Shown here in pieces: positions 47,402-60,545 of a stretch of 64,000 nt of DNA. Under the pieces are notes generated by a model that had not been told where the DNA came from, did no database searches, and worked only from the letters and a program-made list of their open reading frames with translations. The DNA comes from Strix aluco (Eukaryota > Chordata > Aves > Strigiformes > Strigidae): the NCBI RefSeq assembly GCF_031877795.1, contig NC_133948.1, positions 10,648,948-10,712,947 of the forward strand, read 5' to 3'. Position numbers and translations under genes: made by a program. The number at the start of each line of letters is the position of its first letter. Position 1 is the stretch's first letter.

Positions 47402-49427
47402 ATGTCTTCGGAGCCAGCACTGGATGCCAACGCTGGCAGGAGAGGCCTCAAGAAGCCGTGTTCATTCAGCATCGAGGACATCCTCTCCAGCCCAGCAGAG
47501 AAGAGCCCCCAGGTCCTGGTCCCACTGTGCCTCCGGAGCATCTTGGACTGCGCACCCAAGGGGCTGTGTGAGCTGGAGACCATCCCGGCCAGCTCCCTGC
47601 AGGAGGAGGAGGAGGAGGAGGAGGAAGAGCTGGAAGGGGCAGGCTGCAACTGCTGCTGCTGTTCTCACACGAGCACCCGTTCCCTGCAGGACTCATCGAG
47701 TTGGCTGGGTGAGTGTTTGGGTTTGGTTCATGGTGTAGGGCTCATGGAGAGGCTGGTGCCAGCGCTGGGCAGAGGGGTGGAGGGGAAAACCTGGGCGTTG
47801 AGTGACAATATAGCATCTGGCCTGTCACCACGGCTCCAGAGCTCCAGTGAGCTGAGCTCTGTTCTCAGCATGGCTCCCAAGAGCAGGCACTTTTACCTGC
47901 AATGCTACCGGGGTTTTAAAAGCAGCAGGTGCTATTTATTACTGGATATTACTTGTTTAGTGTAAAATGCTTGAGAGGATGATGCTTCTAGGGGTGGAAG
48001 TTCTCTGTGGAGTGTGGGGCCCCATGGTTATGCAGCCCATGTACAGAGCTGTGCTTGTGCATCCTGAAAACACAGGCTGTGAGGAACCTCACGGGTCCTT
48101 TAAGGAAAAGTTTTTGACTACATCCAGCAAAATTGCTGCATCTAGTGGAGAAGAAAAAAAAAAAAAGTGGCAAACCCTTAAAAATGCAGTTCAAGAGCAT
48201 CCTGAAAGTTCAGAAATCCCCCGTGTCAGGACTGAAACATGGCTCTTTGCTGGGCTGTGAGTTTCCAGCAATTTTCTGGAGCTGGCCATAGTGCAACTGG
48301 TAAGTATACAAGGAAAACCCAACCAGTGGTCCTCACCTGCACACTTCTCCCAGAGGGATGCCCTATGCTCTTCTCTCACCTGCATGGTGATCCCATAGCT
48401 TGTCACCCGGACCAGCTGGCTGGCTGCCTCCTTCCAAACAATAGGCGTGGATGTAACTTGTGCTCTGAGCAAGATGGGTGTTTCAGTCTCCCACACCTAA
48501 CACTGCTGTTGTACCTCTCCCCTTGCAGACACCCGGTTCCCCTGGCCCATGCGACTCTTCCACTCAGCAGTCAGGGTCTGTAAGAGTCCCCAGGGGAACC
48601 CAAGCGAGCTGCAGACTTTCCACCAGATCCAGCGCCGGACGCGCCGGCATCGCACCATATTCACTGAGGACCAGCTGCAAGCTCTGGAGACACTTTTCCA
48701 TCAGAACCAGTACCCGGACGTCATCACCCGCGAGCACCTGGCAAACCGCATTCACTTGAAGGAGGAGAGGGTAGAGGTGAGATCCTGCCACTTGGTGAGG
48801 TGCTGTTTGCTGCAACCCCCCAAGAACAGAGACTGGGGCATTGTACTGTCTTTTTCAGGAGGTGCAGACCCAGGGCCTCATTTTAAAAACCATTCTTGGG
48901 TATTAGACAAAACACGGTTTAGGTTTGACAAGCGATGGAAGAATATAAACCAGTTCTGCTGGGCTGATTTGTTCTGGTATCCATTCCCATAAACTCACGC
49001 ACTCCCTCTCCCCTGGAGTCACCTATATAAACACACAGACATGCCCCGTTCTGCTCATCCCCTGCACCCAAGTGTATATTCCTTATTTATGTGATTTGCA
49101 TGACTTCTGAATTTTCCATGGGGAGGTCCCAGCTCCCTTGTGCCCCTTACATGTATCTGAGCAGGATTGTATGGGAATGACTGGTTAAATCTTGTATCAA
49201 ACTTTTATATCGGGAAATGTGTTACAGTATCCTAAAGCTTACACTGTGGCCCATGAGTGTAGCTGCCTGCCCCCCTGCAAGTAACACATGAAATGCAGAA
49301 GTTCTTGTTTTCCGCTTTGTAGGTTTGGTTTAAAAATCGGCGGGCCAAGTGGCGGCATCAGAAGAGGGCGTCTGCTTCAGCACTGATCCTTCAAGGCACC
49401 AAGAAGCCCTCGGAGGAGAGCTGTTAG
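47402..49427 (+). CDS. GSC2: Goosecoid-2 homeobox transcription factor
   Basis: Three exons, 47402-47708, 48529-48776 and 49323-49427, give 660 nt (219 residues; human GSC2 about 205). The N-terminus has the Goosecoid eh1-type repression motif FSIEDILS at residues 22-29. A run of ten or so acidic residues near 63-73 follows, then an unusual CNCCCC cluster near 78-83. The homeodomain spans about residues 140-199 ([19 protein letters not shown], then [11 protein letters not shown]). It carries lysine at homeodomain position 50, the residue that sets bicoid-class TAATCC binding. The intron splitting the homeodomain before VWF is at the conserved Goosecoid position. The protein is expected to be a nuclear repressor in early head or brain. 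Placement beside ESS2 matches mammals. Confidence 0.94.
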
Positions 49428-50100
49428 TGGTCGCAGGCTGCATCGCAGCAGAGAACGCCAAGAGCACCCATTTCCCATAGCTGACAGGTTCTATAGAGGG
49501 GTAACCCGAGGGGGACTAATGAAGCAAAAGGGAATCTCTGTGATTTCCAGAGGAGGGGGACAGGTAAAAGCAGACATGGCACTTTCATGTGCCAGTTTCT
49601 TCCAAACCTAGTTCACGTGGCAAATACCTCACCAGGCATGAGCTCAGATGCTTAAGCAGAAACCACTGCCAAAAGCCCGTGCAGGGGACAGAGCTGTACC
49701 AGTGTTACGTGTGTGTGCTTCAAGAGAGGGGGAGACTCACCTTCTTGTCTTTGCTCTGTGCAGGTAGTATTTGTGCTTGTTTTACTACTGTAGATTTGCA
49801 AAATACCCTGCAAATGCATGTTTCCTATTTTCGGCACCTTGATGGCACCTAGAGTTGCTTTTGGGCTTGAGTTTACTGGACAGGCGACTTGTTCCTTAAC
49901 AAAGAAACACGGATTTCTCCCTACAGCCCGTGGGAGAGATAATCCATCTGCTGTGGTGAGAGGGGCTGGCACAGCGAGCGTTCAGCTCACCTCTGTGGCC
50001 AGCCCATGTCTGTGCAAGTGGTGTCCGTGTCCCTAGCAGGGCCAAAGGGGAACCAAGTCCTGTAAAGCCGTGAGAGAAATAAAACTGTCCCATCACCTCT
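49428..50100 (+). other. GSC2: 3' UTR of GSC2
   Basis: Non-coding sequence after the GSC2 stop to an AATAAA at 50078-50083. The short open frames inside have no recognisable family. The poly(A) signal lies only about 590 bp before the ESS2 start codon, so the two genes are closely packed on the same strand. Confidence 0.65.
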
Positions 50101-50665
50101 GTACGTGCCATGGAGAGTCGGCGGTGGGGGGCCCAGGCCATACCTGCCAGCAGTGCCCGCTTGCCGCTGGGCCTTCGCCTGCTCCACGGCCCCCGGGGGC
50201 CTTCCGCAGCCCTCGAGCACCAGGCGGTGGTCCCCGGTCCCCGCGGTGTTTCTGAGGAGCCCTGAGGGCGGCCGTGGGGGTGCTGGGGGGGAGAGGCCCA
50301 ACGCGCGGCCTGTGGGTGCTGAAGGACTCGGCCCGCCCCGGCAGGGACAGGATGCGGCCGCTGCCCCCCGGCAGAGCCCGGCCCGTGAGGCCGCCGCCGC
50401 TCGGGGCCGAGGTCAAGCCGTGTCACGGAGCGGGACCGGGAGCGTCCTCCCGGCCGGTAGGGGGCGCGCTGGCCGCCGCGCGCACCGCTCAGGGCGTCTT
50501 TCCGGGGCGGGGCGGCGGGTGCGGGACCTTCCGGTTCCCCGTGGCGCGGCGTCGCGTCACGTCACGTCGCGTCGCGTCACGTTACGTCACGGCACGTTAC
50601 GTCACGGCCGCGACGGTGGTTGAGGAGGGTCAGGGCTCTCGCCGGTCTACCGGGGCCCCGGCGCT
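50101..50665 (+). promoter_or_regulatory. CpG-island promoter of ESS2
   Basis: CpG-rich, TATA-less region. It contains two ETS-type TTCCGG cores (in CTTTCCGGGG near 50500 and CCTTCCGG near 50528-50535) and then the 5-bp-periodic CRE-like array at 50541-50615. This combination is typical of ubiquitously expressed splicing genes. The exact start site is not visible. Confidence 0.75.
50541..50615 (+). repeat. 5-bp-periodic CRE-like array in the ESS2 core promoter
   Basis: From 50541 the sequence parses into 13 consecutive pentamers of the form GNNNC, mostly GTCAC, GTCGC and GTTAC. Joining these units creates repeated ACGTCA and TTACGTCA elements, the core of ATF/CREB sites (at least three full-length matches). 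The array ends about 55 bp before the ESS2 start codon, so it probably overlaps the transcription start or the 5' UTR. Confidence 0.85.
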
Positions 50666-53600
50666 ATGGAGGCGGCGGCGGTTCCAGCGGCCTCCTCCGG
50701 CGCCTTGGTGCCGGCTGCTGCCGTGAGCACCGCTGTGGCGACGGGGAAGCAGGCGACCCCGCGGCGCCCCAAGAAGATCCTGGATGAGGAGGCCTACATC
50801 GAGGTAGGCCTGGGCCTAGGGGAGCAGCGTCCGCCGGGCCGCGCCGAGGCCCGGGAGGCCCCGCTCTCCTGGCACCTGGGCCGAGCGGCTCCCGGCTCGG
50901 GTCTGCCCGGTCTAACCCCGGGTCGGGCCTGGGGACGGGGCAGCTCTGGGGCCGCCCCCTGGGCTCCTGCGGCGACAGCGATCAGCGCGGTGCCACCGGC
51001 CCGGCCTCGGCTTGAAGCGCCCCCGGGCTGCGCGGTCTGCGGCTGGCCCCGGGCTGAGCCGGCACTCCGAGGGGCGCCGGCGCGGCCTGGCAGGTGTCTC
51101 TCTGTTTGTAGGGTTTAGAGAAAATCATTCAGCGAGACTTCTTTCCTGACGTGGAGAAGTTGCGAGCGCAGAAGGAATATCTGGAGGCTGAAGAAAACGG
51201 TGACTTGGAGAAAATGAGACAAATTGCTATAAAGTTTGGGTCCTCCTTGGGCAAATCATCGAGGGACACACCTGCACCCTGTAAGAACTGGCTCACTGGG
51301 GCATAAGGGTTTTATATCTAATACTACTGCTCTGGCTTATCTAACTTTGTGCAGGCAGTGTTTTATTTTAAAGATTTAAGATTGACGTTGCATGGGAATT
51401 AGTATACCAGATTGGGCAGTAGTCACTGTCTGATGGCAAATGCTGAATTTCTCTTTGGTGTCTAATAATTCTTTCTTGAGGGAATGATTTTGGAAAAAAC
51501 AGCTATTGAATAACTGTTCCTCATAGGCATCTTTTGCCAAGTTCCTGCTCCCTAGGGAATGTTATATGCTCTAATGTGTGATATTATACTATTAGAAATG
51601 CTAAGATACGTTTTGAATCCTTATTACAGTTTTAGGGGTTCTTGTTGCATCTGCAGACATGTAAGATTTTCATATATTGGGGACAAGGTGTTGGAAGCTC
51701 GTGAGTATCAGAGGTTTACAGAGCAGGCTTCCCATGCCCTGATGTATGTTTGCTTTCACTTCAGGTTCAGGTGTTTCCTATACTGAAGCCCAGTCCCTGG
51801 CTGAGCTCTCGCAGTAGGGTTTAGGTAATTAGCTTTCTGGTGGCAAAGGGCATGTGTCACCAAGTGCTTTCTCTTCCTCCCCTGCTGCAGGTGCTGGCCC
51901 TGGCCTAGATTAATTAAGATTGTTATGCCGCTGCTTGTTTCTGTTGGTTAAAGCTGTAGGTAGGGTGGCAAATATACTGGGCTGTGGCTCTCCTGTGAAT
52001 TTTTCCCGGCAGGAAAAGAATAATGTCTTAGATGTGTGCAAAATCTTATTCAGTGGTTAGAACAGAATTAAATAGAATATTTTGGGGTCTTTTCACAACT
52101 TTTTAATTAAATTGTTGTTCTCTTGATATGTCTTCTGTGACTTGTTTGGCACATGACCCTTACTATGGTGGAAGATGTCACAGCATGAGTCCTGTTGCGT
52201 GCTCTAGTAACCATGAGAGTTTGGTTTTTTTTTTCTGTCACAGATGTTACTCCAGCCACGTTTGAAACCCCAGAAGTGCATCCAGGTGGCCTTCCACCAG
52301 GGAATAAATCCAAAGCTGGTATCAAAGCTGCAGACGAAGGTAGGACAGTGATGTTTCTCTAGCTGAATTTTTCAGCAGCAGGAAAATACTTTTGTGAGCT
52401 CTGTCTTCTGTAAGGGTTGTGGGTATTTAGCAGATGTTTAAGCAGTGTCCTTTAACCTTCTAGTAGGTGAAAATGATCACTCTGAAGTTGAACTTGTTGT
52501 AATGTTTTACATCATGTATGTGATTTCTCAATTATGGATCTCTTTTTGGTGTAAATTCTTACCTCATTTGATCTCTTTGAAGGCAGTAAATTTTTCCTGT
52601 GTCACCTGAAATTAATTCTGTAAGTAAGTAAAGATTGTAGGGAAAGAGCTATTCATACAGTATATTAAAGTATATTAAAAATTTCTGCTAGCAGCTGGCC
52701 ACTTATGCATTTTCTCTTTAATACAAATAGCTATAAATGCCATAAAAGGTTTTAGGTGAAGTTGGATATATGTCTTCCAAAAAAGAATTTGTTATTGTAC
52801 CGCTCTGCATCCCTGTATTTTTTTTTTTCCACCAAGCTTCATGTTAATTATTAGTGGATCCGTAGAAGGCTCACTGTCAGAAGGGATTAACAGTTCTGTA
52901 TAGTGCTCTTGTAGAAAGGGAGGTATTAACCTTTCTCAGGCTTCTTCCCTCCTCTTGTTAGGAGAAGCAGAAAAAGATGATAAAGATACACTTCCCAGTC
53001 TGGACAGCTTCTTAGCAAAACACACGAGTGAAGATAATGCTTCATTTGAGCAGATCATGGAAGTGGCCAAAGAGAAGGAGAAGGTCAAGCATGCTTGGCT
53101 GTACAGTGCAGAAGAGGAGTATGCCCAGGTAGGGAAACGGCTCAGCGGTATCTCTGCTCTTCCAAAGTGACACACCAGGGAAATACCATCTTACTCTATT
53201 TCTTCCTTGTTTGATTAAATAGAATATCATCTTACCTTCTGTTTTCAAATCCAGCTGTAAATATGGATGAGAATTCGTGGGTCTGAGCATGGGGCTTTTG
53301 CATTAGACTGTTAAATTACTCTTCTTACTGAATAAGAACAGAAGGATCTTGATTTTGAATAGTAGGTGCATGGGGTGGTCACATCTAAATCTGAGCTAAG
53401 CCTGAGTTTCCTGGGTCCTGTGACAGCTCATCTCTTCCTTTTGCAGTCCTGTTTTTTCCCCCATCTGTAACACAAGAACAGTGTTGACGTAATTGCTGAG
53501 GATCTGTCTCTTCCTAAAGCTTTGAGACTGTGAAGCATTGCACAAAGTGCAAGTACTGCTGTTCTTGGCAGTCTCCTCCATAACCAGCAATACCAAGGAG

Positions 53601-56600
53601 AGCAGCTGAGAACAGTTCCTGTTGTTTGTGTGTCAGCACTTTATTATTTGCAGTTAAATTGTTTTTCTTGTTTCAGTTTTCTGTTTCTACTAGTAATAAT
53701 CCATTCAGCTGCTGAAGTAAAGTACTGTACACAGTATGGCTGGCTGTGCTGTCTTCCTAGGAGCTGTTCTGGGGCTGCCATGTCAATCTTTCTCCATCAG
53801 CAGTGAACAGCTGGCACTGTTGCCAGATGTGTCAGTGATGGATGTGAGCTGCAGTGCCTTTTAATGAAGTTTGGCACCGATGCATGAGTGTTCACTGCTG
53901 TTCTTGGGAGTGAGCGTTATGTTTTTATCCCAGCTAATGTAAACCCTCAGAGTCTGTTATAATAAAAATGCCCTCTGTGGCCTCTTATGCATCATCTTTG
54001 CTTGAATGCTTTCATCCAGAATTAAAAGGCAGGTAGCAAGAGAACATTCCCAAATCACAGGGGTTGTTTCAGGTCAAGGTGAAGTTGCCAGAGCCGGTCT
54101 TGTGCTGATGTTGTGTGTCTTCCTGTCAGCCAGCACTCTGTTCAGACCTTGCATTTCCTTGCGCAGCATGCCTGTGCAGCAGACAACTGCTGTGCCTCTA
54201 ACATATTCAGTGATGATACTGCTAATTAAGTGTATATGGATGATACCTATTAAAGACCACATCAGTTGATGTCTTTAATATATAGCTTCTAGTGGTAATT
54301 GTCTAGTTTAATTAGTGTGAGAATTTTAAAATGGAGGAACTTACCAGTGGCTGACTGCATTCTATTAGGTTTTTTTTGGTATCTGATACCAGTATGCTGG
54401 TAACAGCACACAAGTAATCAGGTGAATGTCAAATGCTTCCATACCTGTACTATGGAAATGTTTGAAAACTTTCTAAGTATTGAAGAAATGTCTGTTCTTT
54501 TATTACTTCTTGCCTCAGCTAATACAGTTTCCATGAGACTAGGGTGGTACAAATATTCTCCTGCCAAGGCCTTGTAGACTGTCTTTATATTAGACGTGTC
54601 ATATGTTGCTCTTCCCTTATTTAGTAGATAGAGGAAAAACAGAGAAAGTTTGAACAAGTGTTGTCACAAGATTTAATAAACAAAGTCATAAACATAACCT
54701 GAGAAGTTAATTCTTTAGTTCTCACTTGATTTTTATACCAGAACTGCATATGGAGTTGTTGTTTGCAAGCTTACCTGGGAATGGGATGATTTCTCAAATG
54801 CCACTTGCCAGAGACAGAGTGCTTGTGCCATGCTAGGGCAGGTAGCTGAGCTCATGGTTGAGCTCTCCAAGTTGTGTATGCCTGATTAAAGGATTGCAGG
54901 AGTCTGTTTCAGACCTGATGACTTTTTTTTTTTTTCCCATCACCCTTTCAGCGACGAAATGAGAACCTGGCACTTCCTTCAGCAGAGCAGCAAGCTCTGG
55001 AGAATGTGAAAGCCGGACTGGAGACCTGGGAATACACGGCTCGAAACACCCTCATGTATTATCCGACAGGTGAGGCGTGCAGGTTTCTCAGAAGAGGAAT
55101 TGGTTCTAGGCGGATTGACTCCGAACAGTGCTTACAGCTTTTCTATAGATGACTGAGCAGCTCTTACTGGTAATACTGCCCTTTTTCCTCTGTGAAGCTC
55201 AGATATGTAAAGTTGTTTTTAAAAGTATTTTTTTCTTTTTCTTTTTTCCTTTTCTTTCTTTGGACCTGGCTCCTTTGCCTCTGATTGCAAAGTTTGATCA
55301 TGTCCTATTTGTCTTTGAGAAACTCATTATCTGTATTATAGAAATGCTTGTTTTCAGGAACCAAAGCTCTTTGCAGCTTGGTCTGTCTTATTTATGAACA
55401 CTTTCTTGTCATCTTTATTCATTCTTTGCTTCTGCTCAAAGAGTGTTTCTTGGGTTTGTTGGTCCCTTGGTTGCTGTAGAAAGCTACATCTTGTAAACAC
55501 AGTTTTCTTTTTGTCTATAAATGTACTATTGGTACTTTCTGCAAACCAGTGAAGTAGAGAAAAGAAAGTCTTGTTGACTGTTTCCTAAAAAAAACCCAAA
55601 TCTGATCTTAATTTGTAAATTTCAGCTGTTCCAAAGCATATATCTAGTGCAAGTTTTGTTTTAAATTAATTGCTAGAGAGACACACTGCAATTGCTGATG
55701 GATTCTGTGTTGTGTAGGAATGTGTGGTAAGTGTCATGTTGGTCGGGAGCTTTAGAACACACTGCTGCCTAGTGTTACCTGAGCCCTTTCTTAAAAGACA
55801 TTTTGCTTTTCAAGGTGTATCTGATGAGGATGATGTATTTAAGAAGCCCAGGGAAGTTGTCCATCGAAACACCCGTTTTGTGAAGGACCCTTTTAGCCAA
55901 GCCGTGAGCAAATCACAGCTTCAACAAGCTGCAGCCCTCAATGCTCAGGTTGGATAATTTTACTTTCTGACTAAAACCTTGTTAGACTCTGCCCTCTGGT
56001 GTTGTTCATCAACCAGGAGAACTGTGTGTGCTAGATACAGCTGATCCACACCTTTCTCCACATGAATGGCATTGTCTTTTTTTAATTTCAGTACAAACAG
56101 GGCAAAGTGGGACCAGATGGGAAAGAACTGATACCTCAAGAGTCTCCAAAAGTGAATGGATATGGATTTGTGGCTACCCCCTCTCCTGCCCCTGGTAAGA
56201 GGATTTTCTTTTTTTTTTTTTCTGATGTAAGAGGACTGCTCCTGCACTTATTTTGATGCTCTGTTTGTTCAACACTGGGCTGTCAGTGTTGGTTTAGACA
56301 AGGAGATAAGCCTTCTATCCCTATGTCTCATGAGTTGCTGTCTTTCTTGTGTACTCTCTTATGCCAGCTCGATGCAGTACTTAAATCCTAGTCCAGTACA
56401 CTGGCAAGAGAAGTCATGCTGTAACCGAGAGGCCCTGAGCAAACTGCTGTGCCATCGCTTAGGAATCGTCTAGAGGGCGGTTAGCCTTCCTAGGCAACTG
56501 GGGTGATGCGACTGCTTGTTTTATCTCTGGGTGATGCTTCTCTAGAGCTTAAAGATAAGAATTCAAGTATTTCACAAACATTAACCTTCCGATGAGTGCT

Positions 56601-59538
56601 CATGTTTCAAAACGAGGAGCATTTGTGTCAGTGTGTCCAGTAGTTTGCTGAGTGATGGTTCAGCCTGGCTCACAGGGATATAGCATATCTCACTTCCTTC
56701 ACAGTCTAACCTACTGTTTTCCTCCAGGTCTGCTGCTTTCTAGGTTCTTCCTTTGTCTGAATACACTTGTGTATTAGATTCCTTTTGTTCTGCTATATTA
56801 GCCACAGAATACTTTCAGTTAGGACAAACTGATTATTTTTCTTCAGTTGAAATATGGTATCTGAATTTTCAGCTGTTCTTCACCAGCCATTACGTTTCCC
56901 TGTCTTTTGTTGTTATACTAAAAGGTGAACATAGGGAGGCTTTTCCTCCAGAAAGCCTGTAGGTGGCATTTGGAGCGCACCTCCTTTCTCCATTGTAAAT
57001 GCCTTTTCCAAACCCTGGACAGCAGGATTTTCTAGCCAGTGACTTAATCGGGCTCTTAAAATCTTCTGCAGTTGTAGCTGTTAGACAAGGTGCAGTCACT
57101 GTCTGGTACAGGCTAGCCTCAAGATGAATTGAGGGTACATCTGGCTATTACATGTATCCTAAATCCTCTGCCTGTTTCCCTGCTTTTAGATAGTTCCCCA
57201 TGTTGAAGGAGTTTTCATACAATAGCAGAGGACTAGTACTGTAGAGGAAAAAATGAAAGTGTCACTAATCAAAAGCTCACCAAATGGAAAAATAAACCCA
57301 TGGAAGGGACAGTGTTTGGATGTTGTAACCTAGAGGATGACACAGCCACAGACAATCCTGTGAGTTTAAGGTCATGCCCCTTTAATGGGAACCAAATGTT
57401 CCTATTCAACATTGGCTGTGAATTCCTCTGTAGTGGAGGGACTCCTTTGTGAGCTGATGAATTTGCTGGATTTCATAATTTGTTTCTCTGGATTTTTTGT
57501 GGCGAACAAATAATCAAATCTGTTGCATGAGCATGACTTTTAAAATTTGTTTTTAGGTGTGAATGAGTCTCCTTTTATGACATGGGGTGAAATTGAAAGC
57601 ACCCCTTTGCGCCTAGAAGGGTCAGAAACGCCGTATGTGGACCGAACACCTGGACCAGCCTTCAAGGTATCTCATGTCAGGAGTCAGCATGTCTCCTTCT
57701 TTTTCAGGGGGAAGGACTAAGAAGGGAAAGGCGAGTGAGTAACTAATAGATTAACATTGTTGTGGGAGTGTGATGCATCTCTGGGCTGTGTTCCCAGTCC
57801 TTGAGACTAATAATCTAGGTTCTGCTTGGAGGGTGGAGATGGACATGGCTCCACATGAAACCTACTTGGTGGAGATACCTGAGGTGGAACAGACAGTGTC
57901 TGCAGGAGAGTGAGATTCAATATTTGGTGATGTGCCCAGACAGAGGGGCTTTCAGAGGAAGCTGAAGAGATACCTGATTTCTCTGATTCTAATATATGTA
58001 GAAATTGTAGGATTTCCCTCTGTCTTGATCTTCTGGCTGTCACAGCCTGAGGCAGGTGTATCACTTGAGAGTAGAAAGGCAGGCTTTGGTAATGGCACCT
58101 GACCTTGCATGGCACCTGTCTCCTGCTGGTGTCATTGAATGTGAGCTGTCTGAGACTCTTAGTTTAAGAAGGGTGTAATCTGCTCTATGTGCCTGTTTTG
58201 TCAGACTTCGAAGCCATTGACTGGTTCTCCTGCTGTTTAGCAATGTCTGTGTTTGCCTGAGAGCTGGCTGACTACAGGCCAGGCTAGGCAAGACACAGGT
58301 GACATTGTTTGTCTGGGAGAGACAGCAGGAGGAAATGCCAGAGGTAATGGCTGCTTCCTTGGCTGAACTGGTTTTACCATTTTTGTTACTTGCTAAGGCA
58401 GGTTGAAGGTCTCTCTGTCCTCTCTGGCTTTATACAGCAGCAGAGGCGTGGGCCAACCCTACTACTCCCCGGTTTAGATCCCTGCAGGCTGGAATCCAAC
58501 TGTGAAGGTGCTTTGACTCATTTTTGCAGCACTCATATGAGTGCCTTGGTGAGTGAACTGTGTGATGTGTTTTAGATCCTGGAGCCTGGGCGCCGTGAGA
58601 GGTTAGGACTCAAGATGGCCAATGAAGTGGCAGCTAAAAACCGAGCAAAGAAGCAGGAGGCACTTCGAAAGGTGACAGAAAACTTGGCCAGGTGAGATTT
58701 CTGTTCTGTTCAAGTGAGACTGGGGATGGTTATTTTCTGATGAAATTTAAATCGACATATATAGAAAGGGAGGAATGTTAAGAGTACTGGAAGCAGGGAG
58801 AGGTACAGGCAAACTAGAAGTTTTTAGAAATTAAAAAACAGTTCCTGAGAGGAGGTGGCTGGTGGCTGCCCCTGATACTCCTCCCACTTGTCAGCATTAC
58901 TGTTCTGCCCTACAGCCACCCAGCAATGCATCTGGACCGGTGTCTTGCCTCATTGCAGAGAGGAGACGTGATAAGTCTTGCTTGGCTGGGTCATGGGAAG
59001 GACGGAACAGGCTCAAAGGAAAAGGCACGCAGTGTCACTCGTGTCTGGGAGGGATGTAGGAGGTTTCTCTGTCACTTGCCTCTCTAGAGAGATGGGCTGC
59101 GTTTACCTGCAGGCGTAGTGACACCTGCAGCCGGTGGGTCTCATCTGGGGGGGAAGTGGGCACTGCGCTTGCCTGTGGAAGCATTGATACTCTTCCTAAT
59201 AAATGGCAGATTTTTACTGTAAAATCTTTTAAAACTTGTTATTCTATTCCAGCCTCACTCCGAAAGGACTAAGCCCAGCAATGTCACCAGCTTTGCAAAG
59301 ACTAGTAAACAGGACTGCAAGTAAATATACTGACAAAGCCCTGCGAGCCAGCTATACTCCTTCCCCAGCCCACACAGGAACTCCTGGTTACAAGACCCCA
59401 GCAAGTGGGCCTCATACACCCACAAGCACCCCACAATCTAGGACAGTATCTCAGACGCCAGTATCTCAGGATACTACATCGATCACAGACAATTTACTGC
59501 AACTTCCTAAAAGAAGGAAGGCATCTGATTTCTTCTGA
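50666..59538 (+). CDS. ESS2: ESS2 splicing factor homolog (DGCR14/ES2)
   Basis: Nuclear protein of the late (C-complex) spliceosome. Ten exons: 50666-50803, 51112-51280, 52244-52339, 52962-53128, 54952-55069, 55815-55948, 56092-56194, 57557-57666, 58576-58691, 59253-59538. Phases sum to 1,437 nt (478 residues; human 476). Family features are the N-terminal KKILDEEAYIEGLEKIIQRD, which starts the ES2 domain, YTARNTLMYYP-type and WGEIESTPLRLEGSETPY segments in the middle, a basic helical stretch AAKNRAKKQEALRKV, and a Thr/Pro/Ser-rich C-terminus with several SP and TP pairs ending KRRKASDFF. The ATG at 50666 gives an Ala-rich N-terminus like the mammalian one. The gene looks intact. It lies 1.2 kb after GSC2 on the same strand and converges with TSSK. 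Confidence 0.97.
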
Positions 59539-60545
59539 ATATTCCAGTCACCAGCAAGGCGACAGTGAACTGGCTGCACTCAGCTGTCTGCAGACGGGGT
59601 GTTGTGAGCCTTCGGTAGTAAGGGGTGTCTAGATACAGCTGCCAGAATGGAAGCCAGTGGTTACAAGATCTGGGACCAGCGCTGCTCTAGACTATATAGC
59701 TAAAATAGCCTGTGATGTGTTTTCTGGAAGCAGAGTATCTCCTGCTGTGCTATAACTTCCCTTTGACTGCATGGGTGGGATGCACAGGGCTACTGTACCA
59801 AAAGGACGCCTCCTGCAATGGCAGAGAAGATTCAGGACTCTTGGAAAACGGCGATAATTTTCTTAAGATGTATTTCTGTTTTTAAGATGGCCATGCATTT
59901 AAATACGTTTCTGTACAGATACGTCTATTTATAAAATGTGGTAAGCCTTCCTAAAAGGTTGAAGTAGGCTTTCTTCCAGCTTGTCGAAACTCTTTTGGTT
60001 TTGTACTTTGCAGAACAGGGGATACAACCATGTATATATTGAGACATGACCCAGAATTTTACAGGGCTTCTCTTTAATTTAAGTGGTGTTTAAACTTATG
60101 CTCTTGAACATACAGTGGGCCTGTCAAGAGAGTTGCATACAAAACAGCGTGCAAACAGTTTCAGACATCAGTTCACACTTCCTAATAACCTGCCCTCTTA
60201 CTGAATCCAAAATGTGGCTGATGCATGTGTGAATTCTGCAGCTGGTGTAGTCAGGAACTTGAGAAACGTGAGTGTAAGAGCTGTTAAGTGTCAGCAGCAC
60301 TGAAAGAAGCTTTCCAATGTGTTTTGACAGTAACTTCTCATCCCTGTAAACGTTATCAGACAGGTCTTTTGAGAATAATTGTGTTAAGCTGTTCATTCAC
60401 CTCAGCAGATGTATTGTAGCTTCTCTGGTCTCATGGTTTGAGCTATACTTTGTAAAGTGAAAGATAAGGACTATTGCTGAAAGGGTCCAGAGAAGCTGAA
60501 GTTGAGAACCAGCAGTTCACAAGTTAGACCAACTTTGTGGTATTG
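59539..60545. other. Convergent 3' region between ESS2 and TSSK
   Basis: About 1 kb separates the two stop codons on opposite strands. It should hold the 3' UTRs of both genes. I found no canonical AATAAA on the plus strand after ESS2 and no clear one on the minus strand after TSSK, so the transcripts may overlap. No other feature is recognisable. Confidence 0.5.

Noticed and set aside
50541-50726. Plus-strand frame through the promoter array giving Arg/Val/Thr repeats
   Set aside because: It is the pentamer array read as codons. The ESS2 frame starts at 50666 with the conserved N-terminus.
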